Virus record (IMG/VR): IMGVR_UViG_3300033149_001302
Location: 1 to 35,824 of that record
Source of the DNA: a virus
DNA: 35,824 bases
Direction: 5' to 3' (one strand)
Below, in pieces: positions 1-7,716 of the stretch (positions are counted from its first letter, which is position 1; every line of letters begins with the position of its first letter). A program made the translations under genes and the position numbers. Under the pieces are notes generated by a model. The model made no database searches. It was not told where the DNA came from and saw only the letters and a list, made by a program, of their open reading frames with translations.

Positions 1-77
1 CGGCGGAGGCGGATGTGGTGGATGCGGCGGCGGCGGCGGCGGAGGCGGATGTGGTGGATGCGGCGGCGGCGGCGGAT
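1..77 (+). repeat. Codon-periodic GCG/GAT/GTG repeat (left half)
   Basis: A 36-nt unit (gag gcg gat gtg gtg gat followed by GCG codons) starts at 6 and again at 42, the second copy one GCG shorter. It encodes EADVVDAAAAA-type blocks. The same codon vocabulary occurs at 35724-35824. Low complexity here is the probable reason the assembly stops at this point. Confidence 0.85.
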
Positions 78-134
78 GTGGTGGAGCGACGCTGGCAGCT
101 AAAGACCCTCATACAAATCTTGGAGGCTAGATGA
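1..134 (+). CDS. C-terminal end of the Ala-rich Imm5-like protein (gene split by the window ends)
   Basis: Reading from base 3 gives an open frame of 43 codons to TGA at 132-134. It begins inside an Ala/Asp/Glu/Val repeat and ends in the non-repetitive tail ERRWQLKTLIQILEAR. There is no start codon because the gene begins at 35355 and crosses the contig join. Both pieces use GCG for alanine almost exclusively, with GAT and GAG between, so they look like one gene. A tail of the form 'RxWQxxxLxxxLE' after an Ala-rich stretch is typical of repeat-bearing Imm5-like proteins as I remember them. An overlap of 1 or 4 bases between the window ends would restore the frame; plain abutment would not. 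Confidence 0.75.
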   Translation, partial: AEADVVDAAAAAAEADVVDAAAAADVVERRWQLKTLIQILEAR

Positions 135-135
135 T
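122..135. repeat. 14-bp direct repeat, copy 1
   Basis: GGAGGCTAGATGAT is identical to 35346-35359. This copy covers the stop of the Ala-rich gene; the other covers its start. Across the circle they bracket the gene exactly. Confidence 0.9.
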
Positions 136-214
136 TGAGAGTGGTCTGGTCACGATGGGAGTGGTGGGGTGAAAAGCCTACCAAACCCGACGGAAAATTC
201 TTGGAGGACAAGTG

Positions 215-382
215 ATGGACAAGAAAACGTGGAAGGATATCGCTGGCTGGGCTTGTAATTGCCCGAGTGATAGAACAGATGACCTACCCCCTTGTGGTCG
301 GGTGGAGATACACGACAGGCCAGATGGCAGGTACTGCGATTGTGGTCATGATGAGAACTGTTGGTCGTGGTCGCGGTCGTAG
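215..382 (+). CDS. Small Cys-rich protein (55 aa)
   Basis: ATG at 215 follows TTGGAGGACAAGTG, a clear ribosome binding site, and the frame closes with TAG at 382. The 55-residue product has Cys at 14, 16, 27, 41, 43 and 49 and a CDCGHDENC segment, suggesting metal binding or disulfides. The sequence just before the start (GGAGGACAAGTG) is repeated before the next gene at 390-401, so the two share a translation-initiation cassette. I do not recognise a family. The upstream stretch 135-214 holds only a 13-codon frame (ATG 131) that I do not call. Confidence 0.5.
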   Translation: MDKKTWKDIAGWACNCPSDRTDDLPPCGRVEIHDRPDGRYCDCGHDENCWSWSRS

Positions 383-401
383 AAAAGACGGAGGACAAGT
401 G

Positions 402-1046
402 ATGGCTATATGCGGAGAGTGTGAGCACAAAAACAAATGTTCTCTTTATCTGTACATGCAAGCGGGACAAGGAACACAAGAGTGCCCCGCCCGCACCCGG
501 GAGAGGGAACTACTGAAGACAAAACAGAACAACGCAAGCCCGACATCACAGGTATGTATTGATAGATGTGAGGTTGATATACATGCCGACTGCCAACCCC
601 CCAAGAAAGATCCTCATCCACCAAGTGATCCACTCAAGAAACTTTCACCAGAGGAGCTTGCCGAAGTCGAGCCCCCGTCCGACGATACAATCAGAGCGGC
701 ATTAGACAAGGGGGAGCAAGAAGCGTTCGGACCCAAACCCAAAGACTCCTGTGATAAACTGAAGCAGCACAAGGAGTGCTGTAAGTGTAAGGGTCGTTGG
801 GTGGCAATCTATGAGCACCTAGGAGGGGAGCGCGTAGCCTTTACTCACATCGACGCCACCCATGCACAGATAGACCTCATCGGCGCAGCCCCCCAACTAC
901 TCCAAGCCCTGGAAGCGGCGGAGTGGGGAGGGAGAACAAACGACGATGAGGCGTGCCCTGTTTGCGGGAACGAGTCTCGCATCGGCCACACCCAAGACTG
1001 TATACTCAACAACGCTCTCAAGTTAGCTCATGGAGAGAAACCATGA
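402..1046 (+). CDS. Zinc-ribbon-like phage protein (214 aa)
   Basis: ATG 402 is chosen because GGAGGACAAGTG lies just upstream; the frame is open further 5' but without a comparable RBS and overlapping the 215-382 gene. The N-terminus has CGEC plus further Cys (about residues 4-13), the middle has a CDK...CCKCKG cluster, and the C-terminus has CPVCGNES...H...C after a helix (LLQALEAAEWGG). An AALEAAEW-type helix followed by a CxxC/H-C ribbon is common at the end of small early phage proteins. It overlaps the next gene by ATGA. Function unknown; nucleic-acid or protein binding through zinc is inference. Confidence 0.6.
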   Translation: MAICGECEHKNKCSLYLYMQAGQGTQECPARTRERELLKTKQNNASPTSQVCIDRCEVDIHADCQPPKKDPHPPSDPLKKLSPEELAEVEPPSDDTIRAALDKGEQEAFGPKPKDSCDKLKQHKECCKCKGRWVAIYEHLGGERVAFTHIDATHAQIDLIGAAPQLLQALEAAEWGGRTNDDEACPVCGNESRIGHTQDCILNNALKLAHGEKP

Positions 1047-1318
1047 TCCGACTGCTTTTGATTCTGGTGTTGGCTGAGCCGATGATTGTGAAGCATGGGA
1101 TCTACGGCGCGTTTCCGCTGCCAAACAACTACGGACCTTCCGTTGAAGTGCCCGTCGTCGTCTGCTATCGCCCCCGCTCGATCTGTATGGGTTCGGGGCC
1201 GCACAATTGCTGGACAGGTTGTTGCAACGCATCCCAAGCTGCGCGATTCGCTCTCAACATATACGGTATGGGTGAACTCCCAGATCCTGACGCAGAAATC
1301 TTTGGAGAGAAACCATGA
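1043..1318 (+). CDS. Small protein with hydrophobic N-terminus (91 aa), hypothetical
   Basis: ATG 1043 overlaps the previous stop (ATGA) and has GGAGAGAAACC upstream, the same leader that precedes the next gene at 1315. The N-terminus MIRLLLILVLAEP is a short hydrophobic stretch, possibly a signal or anchor, followed by a small Cys-containing body (HNCWTGCCN). The first 31 nt match 28 of 31 positions at the start of the Cys-rich lipoprotein gene at 29113, although no lipobox is seen here. The shared 5' end suggests duplication or recombination at the signal-encoding segment. No family recognised. Confidence 0.55.
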   Translation: MIRLLLILVLAEPMIVKHGIYGAFPLPNNYGPSVEVPVVVCYRPRSICMGSGPHNCWTGCCNASQAARFALNIYGMGELPDPDAEIFGEKP

Positions 1319-1695
1319 AAGAAGAGAAGAAGACGTGCTGGACGTGTAGTTGGGGTTATCAAGCGGAGGTTGACATGGACAACGTCGGACAAGATGGCGA
1401 GGATACTAGCAAGCGGATCACCTGCCCGGAGTGCAAGGGCGAGAAGGAGATTACAGTTGGCAGGTCGTATGAACCACACTATACCACAGAGAGCGGCTAC
1501 GAATTGGTCACGGTGGATTGCCATACCTGCAAGGGCGTCGGCCAGGTCTGCGTCTGCCCCGCGTGCGACGGCTCCAGAGAGCGCGAGGGACGGCCCTGCC
1601 TGGCCTGCGACGCCAAGGGCCACGTACCGGTGGACGAATGGGACAGGGCGGTCGACAAGGGCCACAGCAGGCTGATGGAGGAGCACCGCTCTTGA
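1315..1695 (+). CDS. DnaJ-type zinc-finger protein (126 aa)
   Basis: ATG 1315 overlaps the previous stop (ATGA) with GGAGAGAAACC upstream. After an N-terminal CWTC, four modules related to the DnaJ cysteine-rich CxxCxGxG repeat follow in order: CPECKGEKEI, CHTCKGVGQV, CPACDGSRER and CLACDAKGHV, which should bind two zinc ions in pairs. There is no J domain, so this is a stand-alone zinc finger as often found in phages. Role unknown; binding of unfolded protein or nucleic acid is inference. Its stop TGA is part of a TTGACA hexamer. Confidence 0.7.
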   Translation: MKEEKKTCWTCSWGYQAEVDMDNVGQDGEDTSKRITCPECKGEKEITVGRSYEPHYTTESGYELVTVDCHTCKGVGQVCVCPACDGSREREGRPCLACDAKGHVPVDEWDRAVDKGHSRLMEEHRS

Positions 1696-1719
1696 CAGAT
1701 TGATTCTTCGTGTTGTACG
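1692..1719 (+). promoter_or_regulatory. Weak promoter candidate upstream of the terminase genes
   Basis: A perfect -35-like TTGACA (1692-1697) overlaps the stop of the preceding gene. The best -10 at 16-nt spacing is TGTACG (1714-1719), only three of six consensus positions. It lies in a 92-bp gap before the packaging genes, a sensible place for a late promoter. Confidence 0.3.
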
Positions 1720-1787
1720 GTGAAACTGAAACGCGCTGGTCGCGTCTCGGTTCAGGGGCAGGTCCCCAGGATGGGTGTTGATCACCG

Positions 1788-2282
1788 ATGCCGAAGAAAA
1801 AGAATGCCAAGAGAAAACCCGCCAAGAAGAAACCGATCAAGAAAAAGAAACGCGGACCAGGCCAGCCGACCAAGTACAACGAGGAACGCGTCGCGATTAT
1901 CCTCGCCGCCCTGCAGGCAGGCAATTTCAAATGCGTTGCTGCGCAGATGGCGGGCATCCACGTTGACACGCTCAACGAATGGGAACACCGACACCCGGAG
2001 TTTTCCGAAGCAGTAAAAAGGGCCGATGCCGAAGCGGAGGCGTATCACGTTGAGAGAATCAGTAAAGGAGAGAGGGGTTGGCAATCATCGGCGTGGTGGC
2101 TCGAACGCAAACACCGGAACCGCTGGGGAGCCGAGGCGCAACCGAAGGACCAGTCGGCGGATGACTGGAAGCGCTTGGTTATTGGCGGTGGTGGTGAGCG
2201 CATTGTTCTTGAGCCCGGCGCAACCCTTATCGGAACCACCTGGACAGCGACACATGGGAAAGTGGATTCTACGGAATCCTGA
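1788..2282 (+). CDS. terS: Terminase small subunit
   Basis: 164 residues. A very basic Lys-rich N-terminus (residues 1-25) precedes a helix-turn-helix region (GQPTKYNEERV...AAQMAGIHVDTLNEW) and a segment PEFSEAVKRADAEAEAYHVERI, then GWQSSAWWLERKHRNRWG. That order is characteristic of small terminase subunits, which recognise the packaging site and recruit the large subunit. It directly precedes and overlaps the large terminase by 29 nt. The start has no strong Shine-Dalgarno, so it is less certain than the body; the lysine-rich start is nonetheless consistent with DNA binding. Confidence 0.8.
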   Translation: MPKKKNAKRKPAKKKPIKKKKRGPGQPTKYNEERVAIILAALQAGNFKCVAAQMAGIHVDTLNEWEHRHPEFSEAVKRADAEAEAYHVERISKGERGWQSSAWWLERKHRNRWGAEAQPKDQSADDWKRLVIGGGGERIVLEPGATLIGTTWTATHGKVDSTES

Positions 2283-3621
2283 GAACCCAACCGAACCACT
2301 GGCGATGCGGGAGAATCAGTGGCCGGTCGCGTATTCGGATTCTTTTGCCACGTTTGCAGCTGGCGGATGGGGGAGCCGTAAGACGTGGAGCGGATTGGGA
2401 TTCATCGACGAGAGTTCGTGGATCAATCCCGGATGCGATGGTCTGATAGGTGCACCGACCTACAAGCTCCTCCGCGAGCTCATCAACAACAAGGTCAAGC
2501 CCGCCATGCAGGACGCGATCATCGGAGAGAGTAAGCAGGACGAGGTCATCTATTTGACGGGTGGTCGACGGATTATCTATTTTACGTTTCACAATCCCGA
2601 GCGACTGGAGATGTACACTGCGGCCTGGGCGTACCTGGACGAGATCGCACTTGCGAATCAATCCATCTTCACCCGGACCGTTGCGCGGCTGAGGGACTCC
2701 CGGGCCACCAGGCTACGGCTGCTCGTCTCGGGCGTACCCCACTGGACACCCTGGCTGAGAGACGAGTTCGAGGGTAGAGACGACGGCAAGCGGCGCATCC
2801 TCCGGCTGAGGACTGACGACAACACCGACCTGCACCCGGACGCGGCGCAGAATCTTCGAGAATCAACGTCGGCTCGGATGGCCCCCTGTCACCTAGAGGG
2901 TCAGTGGGTCCCGCCCGGCGGATCGGTCTATCCCGAGGTGGACGAGAAGAGACACGCGATCCCGTGGGTGTTCAGTGGGTCCCTTTCTTCGTGCGTTGCT
3001 CTTGACTGGAGTCCGAGGACGCCGCATGCACTTTTCTATCAGCTCCTCCCCGAGGGGTTTGAGATCAAGAAAGGCATTCGGCTCAAGAAGAGAAATCCTG
3101 CGTGGCAATACGCTGGTGTGGTCTTCCACCGAGAGTATTTCCCCAACGGCATAGAACAGGCGATTACCACCGAGGCCCTGTGTCGGGGCGTCAAGGACCA
3201 GGGATACCCGATCACTATTGCACTCGGCGACCCGGCGGGCATGGCAACGGAAGCGACGAGTGGACTAGATCAAATCTTTATCGCCAAGAAGGTCCTCCAG
3301 GTCCCGAAGATCGTCTACACCACGAACCCACGGCTCCGCAACATCCAGAACGGGATCGAACACGTTCACGCCCTGCTTGATCCCATTGACGGACCACCGG
3401 CGATGTACTTCTCAACCGACCTGTTGAAGGAGCAGAGATCACGTGGATGCTGGAACGCGTTGCATTCCTATTCATACCCGGACGTGAAGGAGGGGAAGGG
3501 GGTTGACAGCAACCCGGTGAAGGATGGGATTTCGGACCACGCATGTGATCTAATCCGGTATGTCGCGGTCAATCACTTTCCGATTCTTCGATTGCAAACT
3601 AGAGTGAGGCAGTATGCGTAG
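2254..3621 (+). CDS. terL: Terminase large subunit (ATPase/nuclease)
   Basis: 455 residues from ATG 2254; the frame is open further upstream but that part lies inside the small-subunit gene. The N-terminal ATPase has Walker A GGWGSRKT (residues 37-44) and Walker B AYLDEI (D129, E130). The RNase H-like nuclease half shows acidic residues in ALDWSPRTPH, ALGDPAG and DGISDHACDLIRY, the usual three-Asp arrangement. It pumps DNA into the prohead and cuts it. The order small subunit, large subunit, portal supports the call. Confidence 0.92.
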   Translation: MGKWILRNPENPTEPLAMRENQWPVAYSDSFATFAAGGWGSRKTWSGLGFIDESSWINPGCDGLIGAPTYKLLRELINNKVKPAMQDAIIGESKQDEVIYLTGGRRIIYFTFHNPERLEMYTAAWAYLDEIALANQSIFTRTVARLRDSRATRLRLLVSGVPHWTPWLRDEFEGRDDGKRRILRLRTDDNTDLHPDAAQNLRESTSARMAPCHLEGQWVPPGGSVYPEVDEKRHAIPWVFSGSLSSCVALDWSPRTPHALFYQLLPEGFEIKKGIRLKKRNPAWQYAGVVFHREYFPNGIEQAITTEALCRGVKDQGYPITIALGDPAGMATEATSGLDQIFIAKKVLQVPKIVYTTNPRLRNIQNGIEHVHALLDPIDGPPAMYFSTDLLKEQRSRGCWNALHSYSYPDVKEGKGVDSNPVKDGISDHACDLIRYVAVNHFPILRLQTRVRQYA

Positions 3622-3741
3622 TGAAACAGAGGTGTTTGGACAAGGCGGCTGGAATAAAAGAAGGCTCGATTGAAATGAGGCGATTCCGAGAGGTATATTG
3701 CCGCTTCAGGTGCGCTATTGGATAAGCAGAGAGGTTTGAGA

Positions 3742-4005
3742 ATGATGCGCAGGGGATGGTTATTCAATGGTGTTTGCTGGTGGTGTGATGAATACGGATC
3801 TGTTTCCTTTGGGCCTTACTCGGATTGGGATGGAAACGAGATTGAGGGAACCGCCGGTAAGTGGTGGGGGTGGCCCAAGTCCGCGAGCGATTGCCAAGCA
3901 GATCGGGATGTTGGCCTATGGCCCATGGGTCCGTATAAAACGGCAGAACAGGCCATGATCGCATTAGAAGAGTTCGACAAGGAGGGATTGGAGATTGATC
4001 GATGA
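3742..4005 (+). CDS. Hypothetical protein between terminase and portal (87 aa)
   Basis: ATG 3742 (or 3745) follows GAGGTTTGAGA, a reasonable RBS; an in-frame TTG at 3718 is less likely. The protein is aromatic-rich (WWCDEYG, KWWGWP) and ends in an acidic helix (AEQAMIALEEFDKEGLEI). It overlaps the portal gene by ATGA, implying co-translation with structural genes. No family recognised. The 120-bp gap before it (3622-3741) contains only 16-19-codon frames and nothing else I can identify. Confidence 0.55.
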   Translation: MMRRGWLFNGVCWWCDEYGSVSFGPYSDWDGNEIEGTAGKWWGWPKSASDCQADRDVGLWPMGPYKTAEQAMIALEEFDKEGLEIDR

Positions 4006-5564
4006 GCGTATTCACCGACCTGAAAGATAAACTCGGGGAGTTTTTCAACGTCCTGATGCGCGACCAGCGCAAGGCGAACCTCCAGGAGCTCCTGACGGCG
4101 TCCGCCAACTGGCAACCGTCCGGCGAGTTCTTCACGTACAAGAACGAAATGCAGGCCCGGCAGGATTACTACCTCGGCTCGATGCAGTCGGACATGAGGG
4201 AGGTCCTCAAGCGCCACTTCCCACAGACCTACACGGAGGTCGAGAGAGATCAGGTCAACCTCCCGCTGGTGAAGAAGGAGATCTCCGACAAGGCGCAGGT
4301 GTTCGTTGATTCCGGCGACGTGGTCCTCGTGAACGATTCAGGGGAAATTCAGAAGATCGAATCCTTCGAGGAGATGAAACGCAAGAGCAACATCTGGTCC
4401 GCTCTCAAGGATGCCGACGCCTACACGCAGCTCCAACACCGGTCGATGTTCAAACCCTGGTGGGATTCCCGAGCTGGACACGCTCGGTGTTCCGTCTGGC
4501 CGGCGCAGCTTGTGGACATCGTACCCGATCCCTTCCGATGGTGGGATGTAGATTCGGCATGGGCTGTTCTGTTCACCTTGCCCGGGATCTCCGGCATCAA
4601 CTCTTCATCGTATCGGTATGAGGTGTGGGGATACAGAGACCAGGATGCGGTTGACGCTGGTATGGATAACACGGTGTATTTCACCACTGACGGAAACAAC
4701 GACTATCGGATCAACGATGAAGACGTAAATCCGTTCACCGACCCGAGGACCGGCGGGTCGCTCTACCCGTTCGTGTGGTGGCAAGACGATACAATCACGT
4801 CCCTGTACGTGATCGGTGATGAGGATCTGCTCACAGTCAACCGGCAGGTCAACTCGATCCTGACCGACGCCAACTACACGATCCGCTTCAACTCGATCCC
4901 GGCCTGGGTGCATACGATGGCCGAGGGCGGGAGCGAGCTCGGGGTGAAGACGATATCTCCCGGCTGCGTGATCGATATACCGGCGGGGGCAGGTCTTGAC
5001 CCGAAGACACCGACCCTCAACATCACGGAGATCTGGAACTACACGAAGGAGTTGATGGAGATCCGGGCCCTGTTCGGCGGGTTGTCGCCCTCGGCCGTGA
5101 GAGCCGATTCATCGGCGCCGGAATCCGGATACGCGCTGAAGATCCGCAACAAACCAATTCGCGAGCATCGGCAGAACTTGGTGGAGATCTATCGCCCCTA
5201 TGTGGAGGAGAGTGTCTACCGGCTCTGCGTGGTGCACAACACCTACGCTGACGACAAGATCCCCATCGAGGGCCTGCGCGTGAAGTGGGAGCCGGGAGAG
5301 ATTGACGAGATCGAGGACCCGATGGCCGTGGGTAACCAGTACGCGGCGGAGATCGAGGCGAACGTCTCGACGGCGGCTGACTGGAGAGCAGCGCGGTACG
5401 ACGAGACGAGGGAGGAGGCGAGAAAAGCTGTAGAGAAGAATGCGGAGGAGAACCGCGAGCAAAAGAGCAAGGGTAAACAAGAATTGCCGACAGGGTATGC
5501 CGACGCATTCGCTCAGCGCATGGGCCTGAAGAAACCGGAGGAAGAAGGGACCGATGAAGAGTGA
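4002..5564 (+). CDS. Portal protein
   Basis: 520 residues, the expected size for a portal subunit, directly after the terminase. Sequence features consistent with SPP1 gp6/HK97-type portals are the WWDVDSAWAVLFT and YRYEVWGYRD core, the helical stem region (EIWNYTKELMEIRALFGGLSPSAV), SGYALKIRNKPIREHRQNLVEIYRPYVEE near the crown helix, and a long charged C-terminal tail rich in Glu and Lys. Twelve copies normally form the DNA channel at the capsid vertex. The start overlaps the upstream stop (ATGA). Position and composition make this call strong, though no short diagnostic motif exists. Confidence 0.82.
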   Translation: MSVFTDLKDKLGEFFNVLMRDQRKANLQELLTASANWQPSGEFFTYKNEMQARQDYYLGSMQSDMREVLKRHFPQTYTEVERDQVNLPLVKKEISDKAQVFVDSGDVVLVNDSGEIQKIESFEEMKRKSNIWSALKDADAYTQLQHRSMFKPWWDSRAGHARCSVWPAQLVDIVPDPFRWWDVDSAWAVLFTLPGISGINSSSYRYEVWGYRDQDAVDAGMDNTVYFTTDGNNDYRINDEDVNPFTDPRTGGSLYPFVWWQDDTITSLYVIGDEDLLTVNRQVNSILTDANYTIRFNSIPAWVHTMAEGGSELGVKTISPGCVIDIPAGAGLDPKTPTLNITEIWNYTKELMEIRALFGGLSPSAVRADSSAPESGYALKIRNKPIREHRQNLVEIYRPYVEESVYRLCVVHNTYADDKIPIEGLRVKWEPGEIDEIEDPMAVGNQYAAEIEANVSTAADWRAARYDETREEARKAVEKNAEENREQKSKGKQELPTGYADAFAQRMGLKKPEEEGTDEE

Positions 5565-5650
5565 TCTGGTTTATCCTGGGGGTTCTGCTGGGTCACTTTC
5601 TGACCGTGGCCTACATGGTGTGGTTGTTGAAGATTGAGAGGGGATTCTAG
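5561..5650 (+). CDS. Tiny membrane protein (29 aa)
   Basis: GTG 5561 overlaps the portal stop (GTGA), and TAG at 5648-5650 abuts the TTG start of the next gene. The product is almost entirely one transmembrane helix (WFILGVLLGHFLTVAYMVW) followed by LLKIERGF. Exact stop/start coupling on both sides and the clear hydrophobic span argue that it is translated. Function unknown. Confidence 0.5.
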   Translation: MIWFILGVLLGHFLTVAYMVWLLKIERGF

Positions 5651-6427
5651 TTGCCCGTTGAAGCCGTAGAAGCCCGCGTCGAAAGAGCACTCACCCAGGC
5701 ATTCCTGAATCTGGAAAAGTACCTGCGTGATTTGCTCAAGAAGATACACAAGAAAGAAGGCGTGCTCGTCTCCGACTCCTTCAATATCACCCGGCTGGAC
5801 AACACGCTGCGTTCCCTCCGGGTGGAGATGGATGCTCTTGGTTACCGGGAGGTGATCCTGCAACAGCTCGCCGGCCTGGAGCAGCTCCACTACGAGATCT
5901 TGGACAAGGCCAAGAAAATGAAACTGCCAGCGGAGTTCAGCCGGGAATCGCAGCAGGCGATCACCATGTTGCTGAGCGGGGCCGAGGCCGAGTTGATGGC
6001 TGTGGCAGACCAGGCGGCAGAAGAGATCTCTCAACTGCTCAGGCGTGCTATACTGGGAGGAGGAGATGTTGCGGATTTGCTGACGTCGATCTCGGAAAAA
6101 CTCGGAACTAAGAGACACCAGGCCATGACGTTGATCGTGACCTCGTTGCAGGCGTTCAACCGGACGCTGACCATGCGCCATGCCGAGGAAGCAGGGGTTG
6201 AGTGGTTCGTCTACCTGGGTCCGCAGGATAGCATCACGCGGGAGTGGTGTTCTCACTGGGTTGGGCGGCGAGGAACGAAAGAGGATTTCGAGGCCACCGC
6301 CTCCAGATGGGGGCATCAGAAACAACCAACACCTGTCATAACATGGGGCGGTGGGTGGAACTGCCGGCATGAGTTCGTGCCCCTCGTCGGGGACGCTGTC
6401 AAGAAGTACCCGAAAGGTCCGCGATGA
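5651..6427 (+). CDS. Minor head protein, SPP1 gp7/Mu gpF-like
   Basis: 258 residues starting at TTG 5651, immediately after the previous stop, with AGAGGGGA upstream. The N-terminal two thirds is helical and charged. The C-terminus has the Mu F-like head-morphogenesis signature: VYLGPQDSITREWCSHWVG followed by WGGGWNCRHEFVPL (Cys...Trp...NCRH). Such proteins sit at the portal vertex and are needed for head assembly or DNA ejection. Placement directly after the portal is canonical. It overlaps the next gene by ATGA. Confidence 0.82.
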   Translation: MPVEAVEARVERALTQAFLNLEKYLRDLLKKIHKKEGVLVSDSFNITRLDNTLRSLRVEMDALGYREVILQQLAGLEQLHYEILDKAKKMKLPAEFSRESQQAITMLLSGAEAELMAVADQAAEEISQLLRRAILGGGDVADLLTSISEKLGTKRHQAMTLIVTSLQAFNRTLTMRHAEEAGVEWFVYLGPQDSITREWCSHWVGRRGTKEDFEATASRWGHQKQPTPVITWGGGWNCRHEFVPLVGDAVKKYPKGPR

Positions 6428-6948
6428 CCATCAAGCTGAAGATCGACATGGGCAACGCTTTCAAAAAGATTCCTTGGCCGTCTCGCAAGGAGCGGAGGAA
6501 GCTCAACGTCATCATGGCAAACAAGGCGGTTGAGGTGATCAAGACCCGAGTGAACAAGGGGCAATCGTTGGTCGGCGGCGGATTCAAACGCTACTCGGAG
6601 GGGTATCGGAAGTATAAACAAGCTGTGGGGCGCTCCCCCGAGAGCCCCGGTGATTGGCTGCGACTCACCGGCAAGATGCTCGCGGCCCTGGGGATACTGG
6701 AATACGACGCCGATCATTGGGTAATTGGATTCTCCGGGTCCCGACCGAACACCAGGCCCATGACCCCGGGGGCGCGGAAGCTCCGCCGACGCAAGGGAGC
6801 GAAGGCGCGCAAACCGATGACGAAAAACGTGTCGAATGCACTTCTCGCCTGGGCCAACGATAAGCTGCGCCCGTTCGTCGGCTTGTTGGACAAGGAGCAA
6901 ACCGAGGTTGTTGACCATACCATGAAACACTGGACGGAGAGGATATGA
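6424..6948 (+). CDS. Head/tail morphogenesis protein, gp10/gpS-like
   Basis: 174 residues, basic. It contains GGGFKRYSEGYRKYKQ and WLRLTGKMLAALGI early, a beta segment WVIGFSGSRP, and near the C-terminus AWANDKLRPFVGL followed by a helix. The 'TGxM...IGF...RPFxGL' arrangement is that of HK97 gp10/phage virion-morphogenesis (neck or tail-completion) proteins. ATGA overlaps on both sides place it in one translational unit with the minor head protein. The exact family is not certain. Confidence 0.55.
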   Translation: MTIKLKIDMGNAFKKIPWPSRKERRKLNVIMANKAVEVIKTRVNKGQSLVGGGFKRYSEGYRKYKQAVGRSPESPGDWLRLTGKMLAALGILEYDADHWVIGFSGSRPNTRPMTPGARKLRRRKGAKARKPMTKNVSNALLAWANDKLRPFVGLLDKEQTEVVDHTMKHWTERI

Positions 6949-7184
6949 TCTACGAGTATCGATGCCCCTGCTGTGATCGAATGACCGAACTCATAACCAA
7001 CGGGTTCCGGCAGCCCAAGACCGCCAAGTGCGTGCACTGCGGAGCCCGGGCCCGCCGGGTGATCTCCGTGTGTGATTTCCACCTGAAGGGCCTGGGCTGG
7101 ACGGATGGTTGTGACGGCGGAGTGGGCGAGGCCCCGACCGCGACGAATCACAAGACAGTCAGGAATGAAAGGACGGTGAAATGA
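6945..7184 (+). CDS. FmdB-like zinc-ribbon protein (79 aa)
   Basis: The start MIYEYRCPCCDRMTEL, a second knuckle CVHCGARARRVIS, and the sequence FHLKGLGW are hallmarks of the FmdB-type 'putative regulatory protein' zinc ribbon (CxxC x~20 CxxC plus the FxLxGxGW tail). Function in phages is unknown. It is coupled to both neighbours through ATGA, in the middle of head-morphogenesis genes. The C-terminal 20 residues are polar and probably disordered. Confidence 0.75.
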   Translation: MIYEYRCPCCDRMTELITNGFRQPKTAKCVHCGARARRVISVCDFHLKGLGWTDGCDGGVGEAPTATNHKTVRNERTVK

Positions 7185-7288
7185 GTATCGAGATCCGCAG
7201 GGAGAAACCGAAAGAAAAGGGCTGGGTTCCAGTCCCCGGTGAGGGCACGGTGATTGAGATCTGCTGGGTGATGAAGGAGCGGATATGA
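7181..7288 (+). CDS. Small hypothetical protein (35 aa)
   Basis: ATG 7181 overlaps the FmdB-like stop (ATGA) and the TGA at 7286-7288 overlaps the next ATG (7285) the same way, so the frame is locked between two coupled genes. The product is charged at the N-terminus (IEIRREKPKEKGW) and hydrophobic later (VIEICWVMKERI). Coupling is the main evidence; no family recognised. Confidence 0.5.
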   Translation: MSIEIRREKPKEKGWVPVPGEGTVIEICWVMKERI

Positions 7289-7557
7289 TCAAACTCGGAG
7301 AACTGGTAGGTCATCTCACTGTGCATCAAAACGGCAACGTTGTTTGGGGAAAGCATGAAACCAAGGACGCCTGTATTCTTGAGCTGCGAAAGCTACAGAC
7401 CCCCCACGACGCAGACCGCTACGAGTACCTGACATACTTCTCCGGTCCTCCCCCGATGTGGTGGAAGCCGTTTCACAAATCCTTGGCAGACAGATTTCTG
7501 TGGGACGAGTCAAACAGACTCTCCGACAGAACAAAGCCCCTGGTGATCGAGTGTTAG
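7285..7557 (+). CDS. Hypothetical protein (90 aa)
   Basis: ATG 7285 overlaps the preceding stop and has AAGGAGCGGAT upstream, a good RBS. The protein begins with an apparent beta pair (GELVGHLTVHQNGNVVWGKHETKDACILEL) and ends with an aromatic-rich segment (PPPMWWKPFHK). It overlaps the next small gene by 7 nt. No family recognised. Confidence 0.5.
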   Translation: MIKLGELVGHLTVHQNGNVVWGKHETKDACILELRKLQTPHDADRYEYLTYFSGPPPMWWKPFHKSLADRFLWDESNRLSDRTKPLVIEC

Positions 7558-7688
7558 AGAAGATCAAGAAGCTGCTTGACAAGGTGGTGAACACATGTTT
7601 CTATGGATCTGTGACGCTGACCTTTCGCGGAGGAAAGTTGGTCAGCGTTGACGTGAACCGGCACCTGAAGCCGGGAGAAATAAATTAG
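7551..7688 (+). CDS. DUF2292/YezD-like small protein (45 aa)
   Basis: GTG 7551 lies at the end of the upstream gene; the frame is open from 7458, but an upstream GTG would need a 100-nt overlap. The product LEKIKKLLDKVVNTCFYGSVTLTFRGGKLVSVDVNRH matches the short helix-plus-two-strand pattern of DUF2292/YezD proteins ('GxVTxxxxxGKxxxVxxxxR'). Function unknown. It is the last gene before the terminator at 7717. Confidence 0.5.
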   Translation: MLEKIKKLLDKVVNTCFYGSVTLTFRGGKLVSVDVNRHLKPGEIN

Positions 7689-7716
7689 ATAGCATCTCGG
7701 TTAGCCGAGAAACTCG

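Noticed and set aside
1165-1785. Antisense frame of about 206 codons over the DnaJ-like gene
   Set aside because: The + strand has a clear zinc-finger gene with RBS; the antisense product looks like random sequence and no other gene is on this strand.
5513-6370. Antisense frame of 285 codons opposite the minor head gene
   Set aside because: It lies fully over a gene with clear family motifs and coupled starts, and its sequence has no recognisable domain.
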